Source of the DNA: Hypoxylon rubiginosum
Lineage: Eukaryota; Ascomycota; Sordariomycetes; Xylariales; Hypoxylaceae
DNA: 64,000 nucleotides
Direction of reading: 5' to 3'
Assembly: GCA_902806565.1 (NCBI GenBank)
Contig: CADCXA010000006.1
Location: forward strand, 1,054,001-1,118,000
Of this stretch, positions 10,857-22,214 are shown piece after piece. Below the pieces are notes generated by a model. The model saw only the letters and a list, made by a program, of their open reading frames with translations, did no database searches and was not told the DNA's origin. Position 1 is the stretch's first letter. Each line of letters begins with the position of its first letter. The position numbers and the translations under genes were made by a program.

Positions 10857-12316
10857 TCACGCCAGCACCGCAGCAAACAAAAGCGCAACCACCAACACCG
10901 CCGCGCTCGCTCCCCGCGCGTCCCCCTTCCTCCCCGGGGCCAAGCTCGGAAGCTGCTTCTGCACCGTAGCGGTCGCCGTGCTCGCCGACAGCGTGCAGCT
11001 CGCGGTCCCGCAGGCGTACCCCGACGGGCAGCAGCCCGGCACGGACCCGGCGTCGCTTCCGCACAGGAACCAGCCGCCCGCGCACGTCGGCGAGCTCGCC
11101 GCCGCGTTACCGGCGGCGGCCTCGGCGTCTGTTACGGGGACTACGACGGTCGCGCCGTTCGATACGATGGTCGTCATCGCGGGCGCCGGGCACGACGTCG
11201 TGCTGCAGTCGCGGCCCGTCCGGCAGCAGCCGCCCCCGGCGCTCGCTACGCACGCGTAGAAGCCCGTCGGGCAGTACGTGGACGTGGGGGCTTCCGTCGT
11301 TGTCGATGCCGTGCTGGTGCCGCTCGTCGGGCGGTAGGGCGGGACGCCGCCGCCGCCTGTATTTGTGTTCGTATTGCCGGCGGTCGTGGTCTGTGTCGTG
11401 GTGCTGGTGACCGGCTCGCCGCCGCCCGACGGTGTTACTGTCACGATCACGGTGATGACTTGCGTCGTGGGCGACGGCGACGAGACGATAGTGGATGTGA
11501 CGGTCGTTGGTGTCTGCGTCTGCGACGGCGTTATGACGGATACGGTGCTGGAGACGCCTGTTCTCGCTTATTAGCAATTCGATCCACCTCCAGATACCTA
11601 GTCTTCCTGCTAGGGAACGAAAGGGAATGTCACTTACATCCGACCTCGGCGCACACGAACCCCGGAATGCAGCACCCACCGCCGAGATTCGCCGGACAAG
11701 CCGTGGCCCCATCCGAACAAGTGCCGACGGTGACGCCGCAATTGGCGCCCTCGGGGCAGCACCCGACGTTCCCGGCGTCCGGCGCGTTCGTCACCACGAA
11801 GCACGTCGTGCCCGCCGTGCAGCAGTAGTTCGGCTGGTCGATGTTGGTGCAGCTGTGCGTGCCCTCAGGACACGCGAACTGCCGGCCCTGCAGCTTGGCC
11901 AACACCTCGCGCGCGCGCCGGTACAACCTTAACGATCCCGCTTCTGCCTCTGCCTCTCGTCGTTGTTTGCTTCCTTCTTCTCCCTTCCTTTCTTTTATTC
12001 GCGGTCCGAGTCCGGCGCTGTGGTAATCGTAGTGTCGAGGGTACGGCGGGAGGAACGGGATCGCGGCGGAGCTGTTGCCCGAAAGCAGGAGCTCTTCTTC
12101 GGGCGTGAGGAGTCTTGCGGCACGCGCTTGGTGGAGCGGTTGTTGTGGCGGCGGCGGCGGCAAAGGTCCGAAGGCGTAGTATTCGTGCATGAACTTCTCG
12201 CCCTCGTCGAGCGACATCTTTCGGATCACTGTTGGGTGCTGCGCGTGAGCTAGCATTGCGGCGCCGAGGAGCACAAGGACCGACGGCGGTAGGCTGAGCA
12301 TCTTCGGGAGATACAT
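10857..12316 (-). CDS. Cysteine-rich GPI-anchored protein (2 exons)
   Basis: Exons 11638-12316 and 10857-11557 join over an 80-nt intron (GTAAGT donor, GCTAAT branch, CAG acceptor) with a cysteine codon split by the junction, giving 459 residues. A signal peptide (about 1-25) is followed by a Pro-rich and charged linker. Then come two cysteine modules with CC pairs (YCCTAGTTC, GCCPEGANC), a third (GCCIPGFVCAEVGC), a long Ser/Thr-rich stalk, and two more modules (GCCRTGRDC, GCCPSGYAC). The C-terminus is a hydrophobic GPI-type tail (SAAVLVVALLFAAVLA). The repeated CCxxGxxC pattern recalls small disulfide-stacked modules of fungal surface proteins. The function is unknown and the protein should be displayed on the wall or membrane. 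GC content is far above the flanks. Confidence 0.85.
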
Positions 12317-13253
12317 GTTTGCTCGTCCTCGACAATTGACGGTTCGTAGATTGTCGTCCGATAAGTCGTTTGGGTATGCAATCGGTGTTTTCTGCTAGGG
12401 CCTATCTAGGTAGGTTACTCTGCCAAATACCTAGCACTGGCATAAATAAGACATCTGGGTTGATGATGTAGCACGCGGGAGAGGTGGGTAAGGGTTTGAG
12501 TGGTGTGTGGTCGCACGACAGTTTGCCTTGCTATCAGCTTGGCCCAATGAAAGTCATCGGATTGAATTGCAATATGACCTTTTAAGGCTTTCTTGTTACG
12601 CGCGACCTGTCAATTTTGCAATGTTTTCTGGGTTCTTCAAAGGGAAAAAGGAGGTTTATGTAACAGGCCTCGAGAAATAGACGGTCAGTCTCGAGGGGAG
12701 GCTTCCGGGGTCCCGCAACGATAACAACCAAGGTGGCAGGGTGGCTGGGGTCTTGAAGGATCGACATGGGCATGGGTCCTGATTTTGACAACGCATCCTA
12801 GTGGCTACGTAGTTCATGATCTCCTCCTAACTATCTACATGTAGGCAGTAACATGGCAGTTCGAAAAGTACATCTCATACATACTGTTATTGAGATTCAG
12901 ATATTCCTTAAATGGGAGCCAGTCGATACGACCCAAAGGGCTTGTTCGGGATGTTCGACAATACCACCATCCTCCCAATCAGGAAGACTTCTAGAAGCAC
13001 AGGTCCCTGCATGAGATCGACCATTTTCGTCCAGGGTTAATGCCGGCAATCAATAATGTCCATCATTCCGGCTGTTCGGGTCTTTTCCGACGTAGGTACA
13101 TTGTACAGTCTAAAACGTCTAAAGCACCCCTATTCAACCCATTTTTATCGACGCAACTTTTATTTTATATTACATGTGGTCGTACAAATGTCTCGTGAAT
13201 ACTGGATATCCTATGTACAAAGTATTGTTATACAATTCCACTTCCATGTCGTA
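12317..13253. other. Intergenic region
   Basis: Upstream of the cysteine-rich gene and downstream of MRM1. No gene, RNA or repeat of note is supportable. Confidence 0.5.
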
Positions 13254-15011
13254 TCACCATAGTTGAGATTCGTCTTCTTGCACTTCGAGTACCTTATCGA
13301 ATTTGGACTCGGAATACTGCTTCTTCAAAAAAGAGGAGCAAAGAACACCAGTGGCAACGCTGACATTCAAACTGTCTACCATGGTAAATCCCGAATGGTT
13401 CGGTATTGAGACTTCGTAGTCCGCCGTTCGTCGCACGCGTTTCTCAAGCCCTTCCCCTTCGCTTCCAACCACGAGAATCGTGGGGTGTACCGACAGCGGA
13501 TCGTATGATTCTACTCGATCTAGGGTGAGTTGCTTGTTTCCCCCAAATCGTAAGCTTGGCACTGCGGCATAGACCATCCAGCCCGACTCCTTAGAGCGGG
13601 TGAGAAAGTCGATCGTGGAGTTAATCGAGAATAACGTCAGAACTTCGGATGCGCCGGCTGAAGCTTTTACGGCTATGGAAGTGATCGTGGCCGAACTGCC
13701 TTTTGTGATTGCAACGGCATTGACGCCTAGAAATGCCGCCGACCGTAGGATAGCACCTAAATTTCCAGGGTCCAAGATCTTATCCAATAGTAAGATGAAC
13801 GGTTGTCTGCCGGAGGGAAGCTGGGTCTTGATGAATTCGGGTGAACCGTTGACTTGGGCTTCCTCGCTAGACTGGTGGGCTAACTCGAGGCTGAAACCAG
13901 GGTTGGTCGGATCTTCGGATACCACACCCAAGGCTTTCAGGGGCAGCTGCGGCAATGGAGACGCTTCGAGAACGCAGCCATTATGTGGCCGAGCTTCGCT
14001 CATCTTATCCATCATCCGTAATCCATCTCGATCTTCCACCTTGGTTATGGGTACTCCACATCGGTTCGCCAATGTCTCAAGACCGGTAGTCTGAGAAATC
14101 TTCTGCCGGTTTTCTCCGCAGTATAGGTACAGTTTGTAAAGCTGTCTCTTCGTATCTTTCAATGCGGCTTCAACTACAGAACGGCCGTACAAGAATTGGG
14201 ATGCTGCGGTGGTGTGGTGGATACGGACAGGGCCAGTGTCTCTCGGTGGGCTCCGATGGAATGCGTTTTGGCTATCACTTTGGTCTGCTTGTCGCTCCCT
14301 TGAAAACTGAGAATCGTGCGGTTCTACTCGATCTTCCCGACTAGATGGCACACTTCGAGCTGGTCTAATAGCGCTCCTCGCATTAGTCGAATCGAATCGA
14401 TCTGCCGACCTAGGCGCTCCTGATGGCCGGATGGAACGCGACGAGACCTGTGATCTCCCGGGCGCCTCGAATCGCCTATCCCGATGAGTATTATTTGTTG
14501 CCCGTGCATTCTTATATCGTGATGGTTCCCGTCCCGAGCTGGATTTAAAATCATTCATGAACTCGGTCGTTGTCATTCTGTTATCTCTCCCAGCAGCTGT
14601 TGGTCTTTCCCTCTTAGCTATCTCGCCTAATTTTTCTCGCAAGGCACCACTTTTTAGCTGATAGACTAAACTTTTCTTCCCGAACGAATCATTTGGGTCA
14701 TAGAAGCGTGCTTGTCTGGACTTTGGCTTCGGTCCCTCATCTGTGATATCCTTTTTGCCTTTCCTTATCTTGAAGGATGGCCGTGCTGAAGGGGGGTCTC
14801 TTCCACGCTGCGGCGTTCTAGCTGGTCGAGCTGATGCTAAGGAGGCCTGCTTGAAGCCCTGAGGTCTTGCCTTTTCCGAATTGCGGAGTCCACGATGGAT
14901 TGCCGAGAGAGAAGAAGATCGGAAAGGAATATTCATCAGTCTAGGCAAGACCCAGGTTCTAAGTAACACATCATGTCTACTTCGTATGCACGAAGAGTTG
15001 AGGGAAATCAT
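13254..15011 (-). CDS. MRM1: Mitochondrial rRNA 2'-O-ribose methyltransferase (SpoU family)
   Basis: Single-exon protein of 585 residues. The N-terminus is basic and serine-rich without acidic residues, like a mitochondrial targeting sequence, followed by a long low-complexity Arg/Ser region to about 260. Then comes a SpoU substrate-binding domain (LYGRSVVEAALKDTKRQL) and a SPOUT catalytic domain with all three motifs: DPGNLGAILRSA (about 410), VVGSEGEGL (about 510) and SLNVSVATGVL (about 545). Family knowledge: yeast Mrm1 methylates a ribose in the peptidyl transferase centre of mitochondrial 21S rRNA using S-adenosylmethionine. The insert between the domains is long, as usual in filamentous fungi. 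The gene is divergent from the Mit1-like gene, sharing about 585 bp upstream. Confidence 0.92.
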   Translation of the reverse strand: MISLNSSCIRSRHDVLLRTWVLPRLMNIPFRSSSLSAIHRGLRNSEKARPQGFKQASLASARPARTPQRGRDPPSARPSFKIRKGKKDITDEGPKPKSRQARFYDPNDSFGKKSLVYQLKSGALREKLGEIAKRERPTAAGRDNRMTTTEFMNDFKSSSGREPSRYKNARATNNTHRDRRFEAPGRSQVSSRSIRPSGAPRSADRFDSTNARSAIRPARSVPSSREDRVEPHDSQFSRERQADQSDSQNAFHRSPPRDTGPVRIHHTTAASQFLYGRSVVEAALKDTKRQLYKLYLYCGENRQKISQTTGLETLANRCGVPITKVEDRDGLRMMDKMSEARPHNGCVLEASPLPQLPLKALGVVSEDPTNPGFSLELAHQSSEEAQVNGSPEFIKTQLPSGRQPFILLLDKILDPGNLGAILRSAAFLGVNAVAITKGSSATITSIAVKASAGASEVLTLFSINSTIDFLTRSKESGWMVYAAVPSLRFGGNKQLTLDRVESYDPLSVHPTILVVGSEGEGLEKRVRRTADYEVSIPNHSGFTMVDSLNVSVATGVLCSSFLKKQYSESKFDKVLEVQEDESQLW

Positions 15012-15596
15012 CTCATTCTCTTAGAAGAATTAAAGAAATAGATTATTAAAACGGCACTACAGAAGCAGATTATCCATTTATATAGTTGGTGAGGAAGTAT
15101 TTATTCGCATTCGCCAATGCCACCGATGGTGATTGATATATGAAATATATGAAACTAACCGTGGGTAGTGGAGAGGAATGAAAATTTCATGTTGACGTTA
15201 AAAAATACCCAAGTACCTTGCCTTATCGTAGATACGCTAGGCAACTTTAATCTTATCGGCGTTACTCGGGGAGCTAGGGTGTCCGTGCGTCCATGCTGCA
15301 GTGTAACCCTACAAGCGTTAGTTACGTCGTTACCCGGCGCACTAACCACAAATTGATTTCATTAACATGCCGCGTGAACTTTGAGTAAATTCCCGAGCGC
15401 GTCCCGTTCTCAACACCGTCATCTTTTCTTGAACGCCGCAAAACACACGTTCACGTCTCTGGACACCTTTGATTGTATCGCAATCCCACCCTCTTTTGAA
15501 CGCTTGGAACGGTATTTTGAACGCTCTTTTCAACACGCTTTTAAACGGTTTTGTTATAATCAAACCCCAAGCTTTCCTGGCGGACATCCATCTATT
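15012..15596. promoter_or_regulatory. Divergent promoter region MRM1 / Mit1-like gene
   Basis: A 585-bp spacer between two genes transcribed away from each other, so both promoters must lie here. The frame of the Mit1-like gene stays open upstream to 15381 but contains no ATG before 15597, which sets the start there. I see no well-defined binding motif. Confidence 0.5.
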
Positions 15597-18500
15597 ATGG
15601 ATGTCCAAGACACCCCGATGGACGGCGACACCTCGGCGGACGGTCACACCCCGGTAGATCGTGACACCCCGATGCGCGATGCCGATGCCGCGCAGGACGA
15701 TACCTCTCAGGATGATGTCTCGGAGTATGATGCCGCGCAATACGATGCCGCGCAGGACGATATCGAGCAGGACGATGTTCGGCCGGCGAGTCATCGCCCT
15801 ATTGAGGTGGTGCTCGCTCCGCCTCGCGACCCAGGCCAGTACGAGATAATACCTCGTACCAACACTGTCGCCAGAGTCCTCGATAAGGTCGAGGAGGTCA
15901 ACGGTGTATTCTACACAGTAGAGCTAACCTCGGGTCACGTAGATCAAGTAAGTTATCTCCATGTCTCCAATCACCGCCTCACAAGTCAGTCATGGCGTGT
16001 GTTACATACCGACCTATACCTGATGTACCTCTGCTGGTCTCCCAGTTGTTTTCACCACTTCATTGCTAGGTACTTCACCACTTCACCAATACACCAATAC
16101 ACCAATACACAACACATCAACAATCACCTCTACCCTGTCAAACACATCACCACCTTCGTCATACTGCCTACATGTCCATATGTAGGTTGTAAGGCTTGGA
16201 CTACCGGTTGCTTCCCAAGTGGCTGTATTCACAAGTTCTATACCTACATCAATACTTCCTCTCGGCATTCAAATAGCCACCACATCATCATATTTCCCTT
16301 TCCCTAGCAACCACCACTCCGCCATTTTCTACAATCATACACCTAGCCTCTATTGCTCTGCCACACAACATTACTCTTCATTTCGCTTTCACCCCAAACC
16401 CCATTTTCATCCCAAGGAGGCTCGCCCTCTAGCCCTATTGAACTGTGGACTTCTACCTTATCATTCCAAAGATCTCTGGATGAGACGGTATGTTTCCAAG
16501 GTAGCTACTACAGAAGGTCACCTAGAGCACTGCTCCCATCTCCTCTGAGAAGATACCGCCCAAGTTGCACCTACCCCATTTCAAAGATCTCTATTCAACT
16601 CGCACCTACCCTGCTCTGGTTTTCCGTTTTCCGTTTTCCGTTGCATTCCAGGAATGCCTTACTTGGACGACTTGGGCACAAAACTCTAAATCCACTACCA
16701 CAACATCTTTCAATCTTGACGCTGACTCTCTTAAAAGATCCCACTCGACGACATAGTCCAACTTGAGAACGGTCGTACTGCTTTTAGAAACTTTCGAGCC
16801 CAGAGAGCCCGCATGAGCCGCATGAACCAGATGGCTGAGTCTAGAGCTTCTGGCGAGCGTGAGCCTCGTCCCGAGGATGACTTCGTACCCGGCCGTCAAA
16901 GGAAGAAGCCGAGAGTCTCGGAATCTTCCGAGTACTCAGATACTAATCTGCGCAGAAGCATACGACGAGCATCGGCGCAAGCATCGCAGCAGATCACAAA
17001 TGGATACGAACGACGCATTCTTGGTAGTTTGGATAAGGTCACCACCAGATCGCAGAATCCACAGTCGCGATCTCGACGTGCTCGAGGCGATTCGGAAGAC
17101 GAGTTGGCGCAGGATGGCGCCGAATACTTTTCACTTCCAAACATTCGCTCCGACGTCAGCGGTGGGAACAGGATATCCACACGCAAGAGACGACGGCCTA
17201 AGAGGCCTGATTACTCGGGTTCCTATGTCGATGCCGACTCGGACATCGAATTCGAACCAACCCGACGATCACAGCGATCGAACAAGTCGATTAGGAGCAT
17301 GCGCGAAACCGATATCGACGCCGATTACGAGCTGACCGAGAGAGCTCTCACTGCCCCCAAATATGCAGCGGTTAAGGAAGCATTTAAGGAGTTCCCCGAA
17401 GATGCTGAGTTTCCAAGATGGCATTCGCAAGAATGCAGCACGTGCGGATCTGGCGCCGAGCATGGCAAAGGACCACTCGTCTTTTGCCAAGGGTGCTCAT
17501 TCGCGTACCACCACGTGTGCCTAGGCATCAGATCTCAACGTGACCATAGAGTCACGAAGATTGGTCCAAACGACTTTGTGCTGCAGTGCAAATTCTGCCT
17601 TGGGACCCACCGCCAGAATGACTGGCAGGCTCCGAATCATTCCCGGTGCCAGACTTGCAAGACCCCCGGTATTTCGTGTGCGCAGTTCTCGACTAAGAAG
17701 TCGGCATCCGAGGAGGAAACGATCAGAAACAACAACGGTGGAGAAGACCCCGTTACGATCGTTGATCCCCACTTGATTAACAACCCTAAGAACGTGTTAT
17801 TCCGGTGCTCGACTTGCTGCCGTGCGTATCACTTCGAACACCTACCTCCCGTATCCGTGTATCCCAACGGAATCGATGTCAAAGAGCAGCACCTGGAGGA
17901 CTACTCCAGGGAGGATTTCGATTGGAGCTGTAAGGACTGCGTGGATGCCCCGGAGAGTATCCACGGACTAGTCGCATGGCGACCCATGGACGAAAGCATC
18001 TATAAACCTTACCAGCCAGGTCATTTGTACGATCGATCCGAAGACAACAAGGAATATCTCGTCAAGTGGCAAAATCGGTCCCATTTCCATGACACGTGGA
18101 AGCACGGAGCCTGGGTTTACGGCACCGCTTCAGCGCAAATGCGAAACGCATTTGCCAGACGAGAAGGAAACGAGCTGCCCAAGATGGATTCGAAGTCTGC
18201 CATTGAACCGGAATGGCTTCTAGCCGATGTCATCCTAAATGTGAAATACCGTCATAATTTCACTGCTACGTCAAAAGACCATGATCTAGGAGGAATTTCG
18301 GACATTGTGGAGGTTCAAGTGAAGTTCCAAGGGCTCGGATACGATGAAGTTGTCTGGGATCAGCCGCCGCCTCGCGACTCAGGTGCCCCTTGGAACGCTT
18401 TCCGCGATGCCTACTGTGATTACCTCGACGGGAAGTATTTCCCATCGTCAAACGACCAGGGAATGAGCGTTCGGGTCAGTCAGTACCGCTCTCTCGATTT

Positions 18501-21383
18501 CAAGAGCGACTGCGAGCTGAAGAGCCAACCCCCGGGTCTTAAGTCAGGGCGCACGTTGATGGAATATCAACTAGAGGGAGTCAACTGGCTTCTACTCAAC
18601 TTCCACCAGCAACAGAACGTAATTTTGGCGGATGAGATGGGACTTGGCAAGACGATTCAAATCGTCTCATTCATTGCATCTCTCGTGGAAGATCAACCCC
18701 GATGCTGGCCATTCCTAGTCGTTGTCCCGAATGCGACATGTCCGAATTGGCGTCGAGAACTGAAAAATTGGGCACCGGAACTTCGAGTAGTTGCTTACCA
18801 CGGCGGAAGGGTTTCTCAGGACTTGGCATACGGATTGGAGCTTTTCCCTCGTGGGGTCAAGGACGGCATGAAAGCTCACGTCGTCATCATGTCGTACGAA
18901 GCTGCTGCTGCGGTAAAGTCTGAATTTCGCTCAGTTAAATGGGCTGGCCTTGTCGTGGACGAGGGTCAACGCCTAAAGAACGAGAACACTCAGCTCTACC
19001 AACGACTAAAAGAAATGAACATTCCGTTCAGAGTCTTGCTCACCGGTAAGTAGTGATAGCAAAACCCCCATTAGCAACGTGAGAAAAAAAGGTTACTAAC
19101 GCATACATAATACATAGGTACACCCTTGCAGAACAACAAGAGGGAATTGTTTAACCTGCTTCAGTTTATCGACCCTAAAAATAACGCCGGAGAACTAGAC
19201 GAGAAGTATGAAGAGTTGAGCAAGGAGAACCTCCCTGAGCTTCACAATCTTATCCGCCCCTACTTCTTGCGCCGGACCAAAGTCGAAGTGCTTAAGTTCT
19301 TGCCGCCAATGTCGCAAGTCATTGTCCCCGTCACCATGACGGTCCTGCAGGAGAAGCTATGCAAGTCCATCATAGCTAGAAACCCAGAGCTAATTAAGGC
19401 AATCCTGTCTAACGGAAAGATGAAGGCGAGCGACCGGAAGAATCTGGTCAACATTATGGCAGACCTTCGGCAGTGCCTCTGTCATCCCTTCTGCTTTAAT
19501 GCTAGTATCGAGGACCAGAACCTTGCCCTGGCCCAGATGCACCGAAACCTAATCGAGGCATCTCCAAAGCTCATGCTGCTAGAGACCATGCTTCCAAAGC
19601 TCAAGCAAAGAGGCCACCGAGTGTTGATATTCAGCCAGTTTCTGCGCTGTCTTGATATACTCGAAGATTTCCTCACTATCTTAGGTCTTCAGTACGGCCG
19701 AATTGATGGTAAAATGACCGCCCTGAAGAAGCAGAGGCAGATCGACGCTTTCAACGAAGACGGCTCACCTCTTTTCGCGATGCTTCTCACGACTCGTGCC
19801 GGCGGTGTCGGTATCAATCTCGCATCAGCAGACACCGTGATAATCTATGACCCGGATTGGAATCCTCACCAGGATATCCAGGCTATATCACGAGCTCACC
19901 GAATTGGCCAGAAGGAAAAGGTTCTATGTTTCCAACTCACGACTAAAGATACTGTGGAGGAGAACATCTTGCAGACAGGCAAGAAGAAACTAGCCCTCGA
20001 CCAGGCCCTCATCGAGAGATTAGACGCTGACAATGAGACCAACGGTGACATAGAGTCCGTCTTGAAGCGCGGTGCAGAAGCACTCTTCAGCGATGGGGAG
20101 AAGGCCAAAATCATTTACGACGCAGCTTCCGTCGATAAGCTACTTGACAGAAGCCGCGTCGAAGCTGTGGAGGCCAACAAAGGAACTGGAGACGCGCTGT
20201 TCCGTGTATGGGCGAACGACTCAGGCGATATCACTGATGGTGTAGTCAATGATGCCGAAAACGAGACCGCTACCACAGACGCGAGTGTCTGGGAAGGTAT
20301 TCTTCGAGCGCGAGAGGAGAAGCATCGCCAAGAGGAGCTTGCCAGCGCCCAGGTCGAGTACGGCCGTGGTGCCAGACGTCGTGGAAAGGTAAGAAATCAC
20401 CTAGTTAAATTCTATCTAACCAATCACTAACAGAACAATAGGACGTCAACTATAGTGGTGTCAGCTTCATTGAAGGCGTTAACGACGTCGATAGCGGCGC
20501 TGAATCAACCGGGGCACAGACCCAAGAGCCAGATAGTGCAGGCTCTGGTGTCGAGATACCGACCGCTGACGATGACGGCGATTACAATGGTGATGACATG
20601 GACGTTGACGACGTGGAGGAGCAGGCCCCGGCCAAAGGTAACTGCTCTTTTCCAACCAAGACATAGAACCTCTCAGAGAAGGGGGCATTGACAAATTAAT
20701 TACTAAAAGCAGCAGCGGAGCGAAGCCGAACCAACACACTTAAGCGGCCGCGGAAAGCTCCTCAAACTGTAGCCATAGCTCCAGGCACAGTTGTCAAACC
20801 CAACGGGACGGTAAACACTAACCAGTCAGCGCCACAAACGCAGATATTGCCTCCCTATAACCCCCTTCTCTTTCTCCAAAACCCTCCTTCTCAATCCCCT
20901 TTTCCTTACAACTCTCTTTCGAAGGACACCCCTTCTCAAAACACGAATCCTAACTTTGTAGATCCGATACCCCGTCGCCAACAGAATACAGTTGCCGGCA
21001 AACGCCCTTCATCTAATTTTCCTCTTACCGTACCTATACCTATACCATCACAGAAGGTCCCGAAATGGCCTCAAACCATAACCCCGGTACCGGTACTTAT
21101 ACCATCGCAAAGGGTCTCGAAAGGGCCCCAAACCACAACACCGACAAATGGAGGACATCGAAACGGTGCTTTCGGCAGCGGACCGACCAGTCCTACCGGC
21201 GAAGACGGCGTCTGTTTGATCTGTAAGGGCAGACACCCTCTTAACCAGAGTTGCGTCAACTTTGGGTCGGAGATCTCGCTACGACTCGCGATTGATTCTC
21301 TCCGCACATCCCCAAATCAGCCTAACACACAGGCATTCCGTGATCTTCTGCTCAGACAACTCCGACAACTTACAGGTCGGTGA
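15597..21383 (+). CDS. MIT1: Mit1/CHD3-type SNF2 chromatin remodeller (5 exons)
   Basis: Exons 15597-15947, 16738-19045, 19118-20388, 20442-20637 and 20710-21383 keep phase throughout and give 1599 residues. Order of domains: an acidic N-terminus; a chromo-like segment (about 80-125) spliced across intron 1 (SGHVDQ joined to IPLDDIVQLENG); a PHD-type zinc finger (ECSTCGS...FCQGCSFAYHH, about 348-400) and a second Cys-rich part (to about 518); chromodomain-like strands (YLVKWQNRSHFHDTW, about 557; VQVKFQGLGYDEVVW, about 644); an SNF2 ATPase with DEMGLGKT (about 748) and DEGQ in the Walker B box (about 856); helicase C with the ISRAHRIGQ motif; and a C-terminal Cys/His knuckle (CLICKGRHPLNQSC). 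Family knowledge: Mit1 is the nucleosome-remodelling subunit of the heterochromatin complex SHREC. Intron 1 is unusually long (790 nt). Confidence 0.87.
16084..16107. repeat. 8-bp tandem repeat (CACCAATA)x3 in intron 1
   Basis: Three perfect copies in the long first intron of the Mit1-like gene. The same unit recurs at 36998-37021. Confidence 0.9.
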
Positions 21384-22214
21384 AGGGCCGTGATATTACA
21401 CTGACCTCATGGCAAACGTCTAGTGGGATACGCAAGTTCTACTTGTGGGGATCTAGGGTCTGTTCTGTTCTAGGTTTGAGCGAGCTACCTTGCTTGCAAA
21501 AAAAAAAATACACTGTTTGTTGAACCTGTACTTAGATACCCTCTTGCCTTATGGCAAATGCATGACCAAAGAAGATACCCAATTCACCTAATTCACCTAA
21601 TTCACCCAATTCACCCAATTCACCCAATTCCATGGTTGTGACCAAGACATTTTTGTGTGCTGTCGAACCGTATACAGTATATACAGGCCGTTTGTCACGT
21701 GGGAAACACAAGACAGCACTGCAGGTAACCGTGATATGTATCTAACCTTATTTGAGGTTTCTCAGCAAACGGTCGTGATAACAGCTACGCCTATATGTGC
21801 CTGGGTACATGATAGGGTATGTATGTGTCGTATTTGCTGCGTGTATCCCATATCCCTGGGCTTGGTTGACAAAAGCCAAAAGCGGTCTCAGCCCTGCCTT
21901 AAATGGCTTCCTTTTTCCCTTTTGGAGCTGACCTTGCTCTTCTATTTTATTGATTTTTCTTTTTATTCGACAGCTCCCAGACCTTATGGACAGTTTCATC
22001 TGAAGCAGTCGCAGTCGCCTTTGCCCACCTTTGTCCCGTACGACCCTGGCGGCGTTGTTGACCCCCGTACCCAGTTACCCGTACTCACACCGTGGGCGGT
22101 ATAAATAGAGCTCGTGCCCATTCTTGCCCGTTTGCTCTCTGGTTTCTTTGATATTCCGCTACTCGGGTCAGGCTCAGGCGGCGGCCGTTGATTAAATCTG
22201 ATTCCTCACTCAAC
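21384..22214. other. Intergenic region with minisatellite
   Basis: Spacer between two genes in the same direction. It holds an A-run (about 21499-21509), the 9-bp minisatellite at 21579-21630 and a pyrimidine-rich part just before the CCCH gene. The frame around 21655-22104 has no conserved look and is not called. Confidence 0.5.
21579..21630. repeat. 9-bp tandem repeat (CCYAATTCA)x6
   Basis: About six adjacent copies of a 9-bp unit differing only at one pyrimidine, in non-coding DNA downstream of the Mit1-like gene. Confidence 0.92.
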
